A stretch of DNA of 64,000 bases. Origin: Rhopalosiphum padi. Taxonomy: Eukaryota; Arthropoda; Insecta; Hemiptera; Aphididae. The stretch covers positions 21,638,001 through 21,702,000 of the forward strand of contig NC_083600.1 of NCBI RefSeq assembly GCF_020882245.1. The letters run 5' to 3'. Both the position numbers and the translations under genes were made by a program. A model generated the notes under the pieces. It saw only the letters and a program-made list of their open reading frames with translations. It did no database searches and had not been told where the DNA came from. This document shows positions 38,171-49,950 of the stretch, piece by piece; position 1 is the first letter of the stretch, and the number at the start of each line of letters is the position of its first letter.

Positions 38171-38614
38171 GTGAGCCCTATTAGAAATAAACAATCAATG
38201 CTACCCAGTATCTACACACCAACTAACACAAAAATAAAAAATATATTGATCCGTAATAATAATATACCTAAATATTATAATCGATCTCTACAACAGTTAG
38301 TGGATGCATGTGACCGTTGTAATAATGTTGTCGTTGTGATAACCGCTGACGAAGAACATCACGCAAAACAAAAAAAATGTCTTAATATTCTGTGGCAAAA
38401 CGTTGATTGTATTAATTATTTCAATATTTTTTCTATTTATAAATTAATTTCCCCGTACAAAGGTTTTCCACATAACACGTTGGTATGAAAGTATGGAACA
38501 AGACACGATAACCGACACCGTCCGATAGCCACCCGACGCCATGTTCGTCACAGGGCTTGGGACCGCCTGGTAATAATGAAATATCTTACGAGTTATTTGC
38601 CAATAATGATATAA
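38171..38614 (+). pseudogene. Candidate decayed coding fragment: open frame interrupted by one stop
   Basis: A plus-strand frame runs 105 codons from a GTG at 38171 to TGA at 38486-38488, and the same frame then stays open another 41 codons to TAA at 38612. The middle is protein-like (S-L-Q-Q-L-V-D-A-C-D-R-C-N-N, then T-A-D-E-E-H-H-A-K-Q-K-K-C); the part after the TGA is Arg/His-rich. On the minus strand a short ATG frame (38542-38444, beginning M-A-S-G-G-Y-R) is also open in the GC-rich part. No family was recognised. It could be a gene or transposon remnant with a nonsense mutation, or two unrelated chance frames. Confidence 0.25.
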
Positions 38615-39659
38615 CATGATGGGAATTTATGATTTATGTAGAGCTTTGAAAAATACTGAGGGTAGAAGACTATAATCACTGAGGTACTCTCTTCAATCAG
38701 CTTCTGATAATATAGTATTTATAATTTTTATGGAATGTTGAGAGTAGTTAACGTTAGAAAATCCATGCTGCATATATATAGTAACGTGTAGAGTTGAATA
38801 AATATATTGAATATCCATCATTGAAATTAAATACTAAATACTTAAATAATTTATGTTAAACTTATATTGAAATATTCAAAATATTGATTAACTTGGTGTC
38901 TCGACAACTATCTATTAGTTCCGCGGCCTATATGTATTACTGTAATAGACTCGTAATCCTCCCCCCCACACACAAAAATAACTTTTATACGATTTAAAAT
39001 ATTTATAGCAATTATTAAATATCGCCGATTTATTTAATTTTTTAATTACGTTACTATATGCAGTAATCATCAATATGTTAAACGTCAATACTCTTTAGTC
39101 ATTGCACTTATAAATCAATTGACGATTATATTGATGAAAGTCCGGTAATATTCACTCTTGCCGGTATTTCTGTACTAATTTTTAAATTGGCTTTAAAAAA
39201 AGTTAAATAGTTTGATTTAGAGTTTAGAGTTGTAAGTGTTCTTACTTTTTAGTTTATTGATCTAAATATTATTCACTTCTGCAACTAGATATGTATTTAT
39301 AAAGGACATTGGTCCATTATGACTAACTCGGCTCAGACATTTATATAATTTAAACAATCCATTGAAGTTTGCTCAAAGACCAGATGATCTAGGTGGTAGT
39401 TATTGTGATAGGGGGAGGGGAGTAAACGTGATTCGTCGAAATTAGGACGAAATCCATTAACTTCGTCACACGAGTACACGAACGACCGAACAATGATCGT
39501 GCTACAACGGAGCGACAGTGATATGACTGCAGTCTGTACCATACACATTAAATAATAAATACGAACGTTATGATGCAAAGTAAAATAGGTAATAATAATA
39601 TACAACATGAATGAATGACGTGCGATGATCGACGTCCGATATTCCAACGAACAGTCTCC
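38615..39659. other. A+T-rich non-coding DNA
   Basis: Only an unsupported 104-codon minus frame (39333..39647) of ordinary A+T composition. Confidence 0.45.
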
Positions 39660-39675
39660 GTGTCAGATATAATTT

Positions 39676-39900
39676 ATGCGTATACTGCACGTATTATTAA
39701 TATATATAGGTAATACATTTTACGACGAACTGCTGTTGTATGAGCTGTTTTTGTTATTATTTTATTATTATTATTACATGTCCGTAGACAGAGCTCTACA
39801 GCTGCAACAGCGGTGCAGCGGCGGTGCATTTGCAGCGACTGTATTATCGGCGTCGGCGGCGGCATTGGAATACAAAACGCTAACAAATCACGAAATTTAG
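39676..39900 (+). other. GC-rich patch with frames open on both strands
   Basis: An ATG-started 74-codon plus frame ends with an Ala/Ser/Gln-rich part (L-Q-L-Q-Q-R-C-S-G-G-A). The minus strand carries a 70-codon frame across the same bases, beginning with a Pro-rich stretch. The patch is built of CAG/CGG/GCG-like triplets next to a (TTA)n run, so both frames may just reflect triplet-rich DNA. A regulatory or simple-repeat origin is as likely as a gene. Confidence 0.2.
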
Positions 39901-40155
39901 TGTCCGTATATACATATATATTATTTATATATGTATGTACTCGGACACCGCCGTATATAGTGCGATATTTTACGACCGCTTACGCGGTTTGTGGATAACC
40001 GTCCGTCCCACGGTGTACACGAGGTATATTGCATTGCGCGCTGGAATACTCGCCGCAACCTCCACCATACCCTAAAGTGTATACCATTGATGATCTCCGT
40101 TGTAAAACGGTTTGTATTTCATAAAACGGATTTATAATTTATCGTACACGCGTAC

Positions 40156-40382
40156 CTATTTCTTTGATACAGGAAATATATTGTATACACTACGTTGCAG
40201 TTGTTGTTCTACGCGTGTACAACTATTATACGGATCGTCGGGCCAAAACGTGATTCGCAATAACGCACAATAAATAACGATTTTAATTTTTTTATTTTTT
40301 TCATTTCCAGCCTTCGAAAATATTTCCGTCCGAGTGTGATTGTTTGTTATCTCAGTCGTGGGCTCGCAGAGAGCGTAGGCCA
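40156..40382 (-). CDS. Candidate exon 2 of a minus-strand gene, unknown protein
   Basis: A 75-codon frame ending TAG at 40158-40156 has convincing composition (E-P-T-T-E-I-T-N-N-H-T-R-T-E near the start, then K-A-G-N-E-K-N-K-K-I-K and P-D-D-P-Y-N-S-C). A fair acceptor, TATTATTTACACAG/TG, ends at 40383. The two leading bases complete a codon begun by the donor at 40599, so the frame joins candidate exon 1 in phase, with a 216-base intron. No family was recognised and no AATAAA lies close after the stop. A plus-strand acceptor (CTATTTCTTTGATACAG) overlaps the end, so strand is not settled. Confidence 0.35.
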
Positions 40383-40598
40383 CTGTGTAAATAATATATT
40401 CCTACCTATAATTTATACATATCTATACGCGTGTCGCGTTCTTCTATATAATAAACATACACATGTAGGTATAAACTATGTATGTATTATTGTACCTCTG
40501 TAACGTTATAATGCTTTTTATTTTATTTATTTATTATTATTATGATTATTTCGTCCCGCCACCATCGCAATAATCTCGAATGAGTGGGTGTCGTTCAC

Positions 40599-40803
40599 CT
40601 AATACGAAAACTTTCACTATTGTATCCGATACTGAACAAATTGCGATGAACGTTTTCACAATCCCAAACGGATTATATACCATATAAATACTATATTTCA
40701 AAACTCTCGTGGGTACACATGGTTTTAAGCATTTATTTTCAGCGAACACAACATGTAAAACCACAAAAACCTTCAGTGGACAGTGAACAACTTTAATGTA
40801 CGC
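40599..40803 (-). CDS. Candidate exon 1 of a minus-strand gene, unknown protein
   Basis: A minus-strand frame is open from just after TAA (40806-40804) through 40546, about 85 codons, passing a donor-like site GTATTAG/GTGAAC with its cut at 40599. Residues are hydrophobic and basic but protein-like (A-E-N-K-C-L-K-P-C-V-P-T-R-V-L-K; Y-N-P-F-G-I-V-K-T-F-I-A-I-C). The first ATG is internal at 40683-40681, so the exon may start at an upstream acceptor or at that Met. Reading through the donor gives a further 17 codons ending in G-G-G-T-K. The phase match with 40156..40382 is the main reason to pair them; by chance it would occur one time in three. Confidence 0.33.
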
Positions 40804-40806
40804 TTA

Positions 40807-41717
40807 AACTAGGATTTTCGATTATTGCCTCAAGATCCGATCATCTTACTATAACAAAAAAAAAGTTAGCTGGCAAAGAACCATTGACCGTTGTATTTTC
40901 ATTTAGTCAAACGGACAAAGTTAGTTTTTTAAAGTTCAATGCCACTGTTAATTGTCATATTATTTGCTCGGTGGTATATAATATATATATATGTATATTA
41001 ACCAGGTATAAGTATAATACCAATTACCAGACTACATGTAGTTGTAAATACGAGTGTACAGACTACAGACAATGCCACTATTGACACCTATAGAAACTAT
41101 TATCTATAAGCAATATGCACAATTATACATAGACACATAATGATACATCCAGTATATGAATACACACATAAAAGCGATCTTGTACGTGATGTTATTGTGT
41201 TATATAATTTAATACGTTAACATAACATAGCCACACGGTGTACTGCATTATATGCATATATGTATATTAATATAATATTGTTATCACGGTACGTCGCGAA
41301 AAAAAATGATTTTAATCTTATTTTGTCATTGACTGCTGCTGTTGTAGCTGCTACTACAGTGGTCAGTGATACTCGTTTAATATAATACATCACACCGAAG
41401 TGTTTACAATAAACCGTTATTCATCACGCGAGTCATGTGACGACAAAAAATACCTCGTTTATACCGCAACCACTCTGTATAATGTAATACGGTGTGCCCC
41501 GTACCCGTGTATAACTGTATAAGTAATAGACTCGTACCTATCGTTTATAATATTACATTATACACCGGTAGCGTGTAGCAAATAATAATTGCTTAGATAT
41601 TGTTAAGATATTACGTTGTCGTCGTATAACGTTGGTATCATCGGTAGTTAATAAAGGAGCTGCTTGATATTATACACGAGGAGGATACGCTACGCGGAGC
41701 GAAAATTGTTTTCTCCG
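40807..41717. other. A+T-rich non-coding DNA
   Basis: A short plus frame (40884..41084) follows a CATTGACCGTTGTATTTTC segment; no convincing exon. Several CTG/CAG words lie near 41330-41360. Confidence 0.45.
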
Positions 41718-41960
41718 ATGACCTGCTGTCATTGTTGTGAAGATCTGCTGCACCACGATGGTTCGTTCACAAAACTATGTATATATGCTCATGATATTTA
41801 TACCTATAGTTGCTATATCTACTACAATGTATACCTAACAACCCATTCCCGTGAGTACGCCTATATTGAATTATTATATGCTATAGACCACCCAAACGAT
41901 TTTTATGGTCCGGCTAAAATTTTTTTTCTTCCTACCCGTTTTCTATACACTATAATATGA
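41718..41960 (+). CDS. Candidate small ORF with Cys-rich start
   Basis: ATG at 41718 opens 80 codons to TGA at 41958-41960; the frame is open from 41664. It begins M-T-C-C-H-C-C-E-D-L-L-H-H-D and later has H-P-N-D-F-Y-G-P-A-K. A good donor word, CCC/GTGAGT, lies inside near 41850, so the real exon might end there. No family was recognised and the middle is Tyr/Ile-rich like random A+T DNA. Confidence 0.22.
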   Translation: MTCCHCCEDLLHHDGSFTKLCIYAHDIYTYSCYIYYNVYLTTHSREYAYIELLYAIDHPNDFYGPAKIFFLPTRFLYTII

Positions 41961-44900
41961 CTGTTGACTTTATTCAAATTCGTGATTACATTTTATTCGA
42001 ATACTACGTTTGTCGTTTGATTTCAAAATCACTTGTGTGGACAACTATGTATTATATTAATTAATTAATTAATATAATATATACCTAGACTTATAGTAGC
42101 CGATTTTAAATATTATAATATAGATACAGCTACCATAGATTATTAAAATGCATTTAGAATAATCGTGTGAGATTGTGAAATATATTATATAACTATTTTT
42201 ATTAAACTATAAAACATATACGATATGATGTTCAATTAAAATTTGCATTAAAATGTATGATTTTATTGCAGCGAAATTATTTTGATTACGTGTTAATTTT
42301 ATATATATGTAAGGACTATAAACTTAAGTTTTGTAATTGCATAGTTTATATTTAATTTCGTTGATACGTTTATAGATGGTGAAAAATATCAACTAATGTT
42401 ATGTCTCAAATTTACAGAGTATAAATAAATTACGTTTTAAATAGCAATATATTAATGTATTATATTATAATATTAAATTATTTGTCAAAAATATTATTTA
42501 GTTAAGTATGTCTATGAGACTAAAAGTTAAAATTTAGTATTAATTTATAATATAAAACCATGGTTTTCTACAGTTGCTATTATCTTATATTTGTATATAG
42601 TTATATGTTAGTCATCAAGGATATTTGGATATTTAAACACGACTCTTGTACAAGGAAATTAATTTGCGTGCATATAGACCATAGATATATGCTATAATAT
42701 TATATAATTTTCATTATCCACGACGATAACAAGTTGGACAAATATTATGAATTTAATTTTAGAAAATATATTGGATTAACAATTTACTACGCATTTATAG
42801 TATATATAATATGATCATTTTTACACATGCCAATTTATGCTATATAGTCATGTAGGAAAAAATGTCCTTGAAAATAGATAATGTGCAATGAAAAGCTGCA
42901 GATCCTATGCATTTTATAATAATACAATATTATACATACTGTATAATATATGTGTATATGTATGCGTGTGTATATAATGTAATTATAATTATAAACCATT
43001 TATTAGTATTTTAATAAATATATTAACGATATAATACATGGGATATAATTATTTTATTATTAATTAACTAATTACTAACGGTTCGTATGAAAAATTTAAT
43101 AAATAATTAACATAATAAAACATGCTTGTATTTATATATAAAATAATATGCATTTAAATTAATCAATCGACAATATAGATAAACCTACAAGGTGTATCTA
43201 TGATGGTATTTCAAATTACTCAACTTACGAAAAAAATGTTTCTAATGTTCCTTAAAATTCACGCCTGTATTATTTCAGTATGGAAATTGAAAAATATCTG
43301 TTTTTTTCAACACAAACTATCTACTTAGTTTATATATTATAAAACCATCTGTTTACTGGTTGTATTGATTAGATACATAAAAGGCAATTGAAAATCTACA
43401 CTATTTATTGACATTTTACTACAAATTATATAAATATATAATTTTAAAAATATCTTGTTGAATGATATAGCGGTTTTGGAAAAGAAAAACCATGATATTC
43501 TCGCGGCCACTGCAAAGTATCCCGAGAGTACTCTCTTAACTACCGTTAAGTATATGAATAATCTAGACTAAATAAATTATATTATTACTTGGGACTCAAT
43601 TTACTTAGTTCCAATATTCTTCAGCAATTATTTGGGACTCGGTTTACTACTCACGGTTTAATCTTCTATTGAAGATTTAACCAAACGTAGCTATAGTTAT
43701 TTGTTTATAGAAAGATTAGCATAGGTTATAGATAGCTTTTTTTGAATTTGCTAAATACAAGGTTAGATTAGAGGATAATACGTAATTTTCTGCAGTTAAT
43801 CATTGCAGTTATTGCAAGTTAGTATCCTACTGTGCCATTTAAATAATTTGCTAGTTTATAATAATTATTTATTTATTTATTTTATTGTTAATACCTAACG
43901 CCCGATAGAGACTACATATATTATAACTATGTGTTTTTTTTATGTTTATAAAATAAAAAAAGTATTCAAAATAAATATACTATGATACGTTTGAAGTACA
44001 AACTTTGTCAGTTTTCATAACTATACAGAGCAGTCTGTCTATTGCAGTTGATATTTATTATATTATTATATATATTGAAAATGTACAGTACCTAAGGTAA
44101 TAAGTTATTAACGCAATATTGATGTACGACGTTACGTTACACACTGTACGATTACAAAACATTCAATATAAAATGCATTTAAACAATTAATTTCATCCTA
44201 TAGAAATGACGTTGTCAATAAATGATTTGAAATTTGTGTTCATTTTTTTATTTATCCTTATACGACCAATTAAAATGATCTAATGAACCCGTTGACAATG
44301 AGACGACCAAAGTTCTAAACATGGGAAACCGTTGGGGTACACACTTTGGTGACCTTATTTGTTTTGCTGGACGTCACTATTATATATATGTAATATATAC
44401 AATATATACGTGTATGCGAGTATATATATATGTACACGAAACCGAATGATTAGAAATGTCATTTAGTGTCAAAACTTGAAGGTTGTCCGTCGCCAACGTA
44501 GAACACTACGACAATCGTTAATATATTGACTATGATAATTTTAAATATGTGTAATATTAATATATTATTATATATAGTCTAATAGTGAGCCCTGAGGTAC
44601 GTTCACAGCCCATATAATATGACAATCGAATCGAATAGAAAATGTACAACTTGAATAAATAAATCTAAAATTGATGCTCACATAATGTTCCTTTTTTGAG
44701 ATTATGACAAAACTATTGACATAGCTCAACAGATGTCTTTTAGTATTTTAGCGTAACACGAAACTACTCAATCTGAATTATATTTTGGTACGACGAAGCA
44801 ATATAGTAGCAATATAGCGATTTGTTAGAAATAGTAAAACTAGTAATAAAAGGTAAGTTTTCATTATAATATAAGAGTAGGCACATATGAATATTTGTGG

Positions 44901-45036
44901 GTAGAAAACTGAAAAAAATTCAAAACATTTCTTGGTATGTAGCTTTTTTGAGGTAGGTCGTAGGTAGCATATACTAACTCAACATCATTGTGTACAGGAC
45001 GAGAAGGCCGATTCAATAACCATCACGACCTACGAT
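41961..45036. other. A+T-rich non-coding DNA
   Basis: About 3 kb without a credible gene. It holds the palindrome at 42051 and an imperfect direct repeat TGGGACTC..TTTACT at 43590 and 43633 (43-base offset). A good donor word AAAG/GTAAGT lies at 44851-44858 on plus without an open frame before it. Confidence 0.5.
42051..42078. repeat. Perfect 28-bp A/T palindrome
   Basis: ATTATATTAATTAA followed directly by its reverse complement, a full inverted repeat with no spacer, built on (TTAA)n. Confidence 0.85.
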
Positions 45037-45318
45037 TTAACGAACCGCGCAATTTTGTATTATATATATTATATGAGTAGAGATAAAGTTGGACTGAGTT
45101 CCCGCAGTCATAATAAATAGTAAATATTTGTAAATATAGGTTTTGCAATGTAATAATATAATAATATGATGTGTAACACATTGCAGAACGCGTAAAACGA
45201 AAAATCGCGTTCTTCGTCTGGCCGCCCCTATCCCCTCACACACGGGAACCAAACATTTTATGGAATAGGTACCAACACAATGCAAATTATGGACGACTAC
45301 AAAATGTGGTGCATACAA
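45037..45318 (-). other. Open minus frame beside a donor-like site, doubtful
   Basis: A 93-codon frame with an Arg-rich centre (A-A-R-R-R-T-R-F-F) from a GC-richer spot. It follows a minus-strand donor-like site CACACAG/GTAATT, which would place the frame inside an intron and argues against it being an exon. No family was recognised. Confidence 0.15.
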
Positions 45319-45377
45319 TTACCTGTGTGTAGTACACGTTAAAAATACATTAAACACGCACATTATTATGATATTGT

Positions 45378-45575
45378 GTGGAAAAAAAGCCGCAAACCAT
45401 CTGTCATCGAATATTATTCTACACGACGACGTGTCACCCCACCACCCCTTGGCCAAAGCCGATCATAATACAAAAACCCTTTACTGTGGTGGCGTTTAAC
45501 GCGTATCTATGGTCTCATATATGTACAACAGTTTATAATTACGGCTTCCTAATAAAATGTGCGCGCACACATTGA
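45378..45575 (+). other. Open plus frame of balanced composition, doubtful
   Basis: A 65-codon frame starting at GTG with no ATG; Pro/Thr-rich middle (H-P-T-T-P-W-P-K-P-I-I-I-Q-K-P). An in-frame TGA lies just upstream, so it would need to begin at a splice acceptor, and none is convincing. Possibly a decayed exon. Confidence 0.18.
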
Positions 45576-45630
45576 TTATTGAAATTTCGGTGTTCTGTTT
45601 ACAACATATAATATGCGATTGTAGTGTAAC

Positions 45631-45700
45631 AAAATAAATAAAAAATAAATAAATAAATAAAAAAAAAAAAAATAAAAAAAAAAAAAAATATAAAATAATA
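45631..45700. repeat. A-rich low-complexity tract (AAAT)n/(A)n
   Basis: AAAT units followed by long A runs. It could be the remnant tail of a retroposed sequence, but no body or flanking duplication was seen. Confidence 0.9.
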
Positions 45701-46365
45701 AATCGAATATACACATAATCCAGTCATATAAATACTATATGAGTATATTTTTATAATAAAATATCGGTATAACTATATACAACTTAGATTCGTAACAAAA
45801 TTCAATAAATAATTATTTATTTTCGTTTATGTAAAATTAAAATTTGCACATACCTGTATTTTTGGTGTAATCTTCGAACTCTCTTATTAGGGGGGGGCTG
45901 TTCTGGCATTTATATCTGCGTCCACATTTTTAAATGGTCCCTCGCTTTTGTCATATTCGTGAAAATTCAAAATAAGTAGGTATTAAATAGATTTATTTAT
46001 TTCTATGATAAAAATCAATATTTTGTTATATTTATAGTAATAAAAATTACATCATTGGCCGCTATCGTAATTCAATCATTAATTAGAATTATGTTGTAAA
46101 TACATACTCATAATGATCGTGTATAATACGTTTCATACAAAGTAGTAGGTAGTTATTCAAATGTTATTTTACTATTAAATATTTATAATCTTAATATAAT
46201 ATGAAGGTAAAATTATAATTTAATCGTTTTATAATTTTATTCAATTTAGGTTATCTGTGATTTTTTTTAGAAAGTGTCCCCCTTTTGGACAAGGAAATTA
46301 TGGTCCACTACGCCTGTACTACGATATTATATACGTGTATATTGTATTACTGCTGTAGCCTGCAC
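45701..46365. other. A+T-rich DNA bounded by G- and C-runs
   Basis: A G8 run (about 45892) with TGGCATTTATATCTGCGTCC on one side and GTGTCCCCCTTTTGGACAAG near 46275 on the other, facing each other across 400 bases of A+T-rich DNA. A minus-strand donor-like ATACAG/GTATGT lies near 45852. No open frame links them; possibly the edges of a degraded mobile element. Confidence 0.2.
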
Positions 46366-46392
46366 GTTGTTGTTGTCGTCGTCGTCGTCGTC
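46366..46392. repeat. (GTT)3(GTC)6 trinucleotide repeat
   Basis: Perfect triplets, rare as CpG-containing microsatellites in this A+T-rich window. Confidence 0.95.
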
Positions 46393-47811
46393 ATAAAGTA
46401 CGCATAAAAAAGCATCGGCCTGGTGCCGAATATTGTGAAATTTTTACGGGGAAAAAAAATCGTTGCCACACCACGTGGTAGGTACTCGTACCTATATGCA
46501 TACCTACCTGTATAATTTAATATTATTATATATCGTACGTTGAACGGGATTATAAATCAAAAACTCGCGGGAGTGGAGTGAGGGAAAAGGCCAATGAAAT
46601 TTGTGCGCGCGCGCGGATTAACTGAAGACCCTATTCAATATAGGTACATAATATTATACTATAATAAAAAGAAAGAATCGCTCGCCCATCAAGGCCGATA
46701 TTATTGAAGACTGTTGTACACACATAATATTATAATTTATAATAATATAATATAATGACCCGGGATGGACATACGTCATACCACTTAATAACATTAAAAT
46801 ACGAGTACATACCCATAAAAATGTGATTACACTGCTGCGCGTGTATAAATAATAACATTAATAAGCACAACGAGTTTTTTCTTAAAACAAATCCATTTTT
46901 AACTAATTTTTAAATATTTCACAACAGGAGCGACAAAGAAAAACGTCACAGCTTATGTTGTCATATTATTAAAGCAAAACATTTTTGTTATTAATGGACA
47001 TGGATTAATAAAATATTTTATATTTTCCTCAGAAACAGGTTTTCAGTGTTGCCAGATAATGTTCCGAAAAAATATCATGAAATAATAAATTCTAAAATGT
47101 TTGAAATACCTAATGTGTTTGTTTTCGCCCATCAGTTATATATATAATAGGTCCCGGACTAACTTCTATGGGGTGCCTATTAATTTAAACTATATCTTCT
47201 GTATACCTAATCTATATAAATATGTATATTATATTTATTAATATGAATTATTTTTGGTTTTTACTATCAATCATAAAAATAAAACATATAAATTTAAGAA
47301 AATATATAAATTTTTACTTAATCAAATTTTTTGTCACTAAACTTAGTAAATCTAGAAAGTATAATTTGTTTGGTTAGAAATTCTGTGATACCCTAACAAT
47401 TTTAACATCGAATCAAGCGAATAGCATTAACTTTGTTTTGTCGGAGGTGTAGTTTGTCGGTACTTTAATTTTACAACGAGTTTTAAGTGTAAAATTAGAG
47501 TATTAAAATTAAAATATCGAAAAATCACTTCGTCTAACCAAACTACAGATAAATCACGTTACCTATAAAAGTTCGACGACAAGTCAGAATTTTCTAATTT
47601 AATAAAAACAATCGAATTAAATGTACCATAATATATGCATGTTAGCAAGTTATACTCAAGTAAAAAACGAAAATAACACGTCATGTGAGTCGAGATGAGA
47701 CGCGTAAAGATGTGCAATATTGGTACAAATATAATTATTGAAGTCCCGAATCCCGTATCGAGTGGAATCGAACTGCAGTTTTTATTTTTTTAATGTAGTT
47801 ATATACGCGTG
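46393..47811. other. A+T-rich DNA with a GC-richer start
   Basis: 46393-46640 is moderately GC-rich (GCGGGAGTGGAGTGAGG, GCGCGCGCGG) without a usable frame. The rest is A+T-rich and featureless. Confidence 0.45.
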
Positions 47812-48009
47812 ATGTATATATACGTGCGATGTATTTTTTATACGTCGGTTTCCGCGAGCTCGTTAATACTGCAAATAATTACGGTGGTGGCAGGATTGTG
47901 GAGGGTGGACCTCGGCGAGGCGGGTGTGGGCGATACCGGAAATCGCGTATGTTGTATACACTATACACATATTATAAGTGCAGTGTACGCTGTACAGTAT
48001 ACACGCTGA
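47812..48009 (+). CDS. Candidate ORF/first exon with a hydrophobic N-terminal region
   Basis: ATG at 47812 opens 65 codons. The first about 35 residues are hydrophobic (F-Y-T-S-V-S-A-S-S-L-I-L-Q-I-I-T-V-V), compatible with a membrane segment or signal anchor, followed by a soluble-looking G-E-A-G-V-G-D-T-G-N-R. A donor-like CGC/GTATGT follows directly at about 47948; if used, the exon would end there. No protein was recognised. The GC-rich core lies at 47850-47960. Confidence 0.22.
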   Translation: MYIYVRCIFYTSVSASSLILQIITVVAGLWRVDLGEAGVGDTGNRVCCIHYTHIISAVYAVQYTR

Positions 48010-48021
48010 ATCATTATAGTA

Positions 48022-48255
48022 TTATGGTATCAGAAAATAATTAGTAGGTATAGCGCGTGTACGTACGAGACCCGTTCTGGACGATAAATTATTTTTGCAC
48101 CGAAAACATGGATCGGTCGAGTGTAACCGAAAAAAGTCAAAATAATAATGTATACAGCATGATATAATACGAAAATACGACCTATCATGTTTTATAATGT
48201 GTTGTAAGAATTTATTCAGAATGTGCCGGCGATGGCGAGCGTGAAATTTGAACAT
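48022..48255 (-). CDS. Candidate minus-strand ORF, unknown protein
   Basis: A true ATG (context ATAAAATGT) at 48255 opens 77 codons to TAA at 48024-48022. The start is basic (M-F-K-F-H-A-R-H-R-R-H) and a C-F-R-C-K-N-N segment lies in the last third; no zinc-finger partner residues follow. Balanced codons span the length, better than most frames here. No splice sites or poly-A signal were assigned. Confidence 0.25.
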   Translation of the reverse strand: MFKFHARHRRHILNKFLQHIIKHDRSYFRIISCCIHYYFDFFRLHSTDPCFRCKNNLSSRTGLVRTRAIPTNYFLIP

Positions 48256-48483
48256 TTTATACGGAAAACGAATTTCGGTGCGAACACGTGCATATGTATA
48301 TCACCTATTGTTGTTATTGTTTTACGAAGTGATGACTGATGATAATTGATAGGTACTAATATTATGAAGCATTTCCGCCACGCGTAAAGAACATTTCCCG
48401 AAGCACATAATAATAATATTACTACTTTTGTTTTTCACATAATATTTTATTATATCATTAAATATTATTATTAGAAATCGTAA

Positions 48484-48495
48484 CCCCCCCCCCCC
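48484..48495. repeat. C12 homopolymer
   Basis: Twelve consecutive C, the longest G/C run of this otherwise A/T-dominated window; just right of it, minus-strand donor-like GTGAGT and GTAAGT words occur at about 48498-48514. Confidence 0.95.
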
Positions 48496-48897
48496 ACTCA
48501 CCAATTTGTGATACTTACGCACTAGCCACGCATTTTATCACGTTTCCGCATATCCCATGGTTTATTCCGATTCTAATTTCTTAAATAATTGTAGTTTTAC
48601 AACTGAATAGTCAAGTATAACAATATTTTTTGAGTAAAACCACATATTCTAAGCCCTCGCGCATTATTCATTATATTGCAATATTATACATTCAAATATT
48701 CAGTAGACATCATTGTACATCGCATAAATCATTGAATAACTCAAGAACCTCGTTCAAATTTTTAACTGAATACCTATACATTAGAATATTCGAAAAAAAA
48801 TTATGTTTTGAAAAAGTCTGTATCGTGAGTTTTCCAAGTATCGGAATTTGAATGTACGCACATTAGGAATGTTTCGAGTATAAAAATCTTACGAATC

Positions 48898-49167
48898 TTA
48901 CAAAAAACTCGTCATGTACACACATTTAACCCTGATGCGCTCGTATAATAATATACTTAAACCATACAGAATTGATATTACTAAATCGCATAATACTATG
49001 GTATTGCGCGAGTTTAGTCGAAATCCATCGATTTTTTTTCTAATGTTTATTATTATGACGGCGTGGTTTACCTCGCGTGTGTTGCCGACTACGAAACCTG
49101 AAATATTATTATAATATGTGTTACACGCCAAAACGTTTGTCGGCCATACTTTTTTTACGCGTTCCAC
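48898..49167 (-). CDS. Candidate coding segment, open on both strands
   Basis: The minus frame is open 89 codons (GTG at 49167, TAA at 48898): K-V-W-P-T-N-V-L-A, then G-N-T-R-E-V-N-H-A-V-I-I-I-N-I-R-K-K-I-D-style residues and a hydrophobic end, a good protein-like composition. The plus strand over the same bases has a 66-codon ATG frame (48914..49114), also protein-like, so the true strand cannot be decided by eye. An acceptor-like TAATATTTCAG and donor-like GAG/GTAAAC lie inside the minus frame. No family was recognised. Confidence 0.25.
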   Translation of the reverse strand: MERVKKVWPTNVLACNTYYNNISGFVVGNTREVNHAVIIINIRKKIDGFRLNSRNTIVLCDLVISILYGLSILLYERIRVKCVYMTSFL

Positions 49168-49950
49168 TAACGTGCGTGTTTGTGTGTTTGTGTGCAGTCA
49201 TATGAACGTAACCTAATAATATTCTATCCGTTGACCGTGGTCAGTGTTCAACGTAAATATTGCAATGATATGTACATATATATTATGTATATTATAATAA
49301 TTATGCGCGTATATGACGATGATGGCGATACCTGTGTGTATCTAGTGTGTGTACTACTGTACTACAGTACAAATAATATAACATTAGGTAGGTCGTATGA
49401 ATAACAATCATATACGCGTGAAATAAAATAATATTATAATAATACTTAGGGTTGAGATTTTAATGTAAGTACTACAAAATATGAAAACAATTTTAATAAA
49501 ATTCCACAAAACACAATGCTCTATAATGCTTTATGCCTGAAAACTATATACATATATATGTATATCTTAAATTAGAATTAAAAAAATTAACTATTAAAAA
49601 TTAAGTGTATGAATGATTTGTATGTATACTTTTTTAATTCAGAGGGAAGATGTTATGAAAATAATGTATTTCATATATTTGTAGGAAATTTAAACAAAAT
49701 AATTGAAGGATTTGAATTGAAAAATTTACTCGTGTCTAATAAAAGTGTATGTAAAGAATCTCAAAACAAAAAATATATTTAAAAATACACAAAAATGTAC
49801 CTACCTTAAAACTAAAATATCCCTAGAAAATATTTTTTTAAACTCATGAAAGTATAAACCGTGTATATTGTACTTGCAAAGATATATCCAGTTGCGGATC
49901 ATGAAAAATTCCTATGCTAAATCCTGTACATTCTTAGACTTAAAATAATA
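49168..49950. other. A+T-rich non-coding DNA
   Basis: No credible gene. GT-rich short stretches at about 49170-49195. Confidence 0.5.

Noticed and set aside
39333..39647. 104-codon minus-strand frame
   Set aside because: No ATG-anchored, splice-bounded or family-like character; ordinary A+T-derived residues.
44851..44858. Strong donor word AAAG/GTAAGT
   Set aside because: The preceding sequence has stops in every frame and no acceptor; isolated donor words are expected in 64 kb.
45631..45700. Long A-rich tract as a retrotransposon tail
   Set aside because: No upstream element body, poly-A signal or target duplication was visible; kept as low-complexity sequence.
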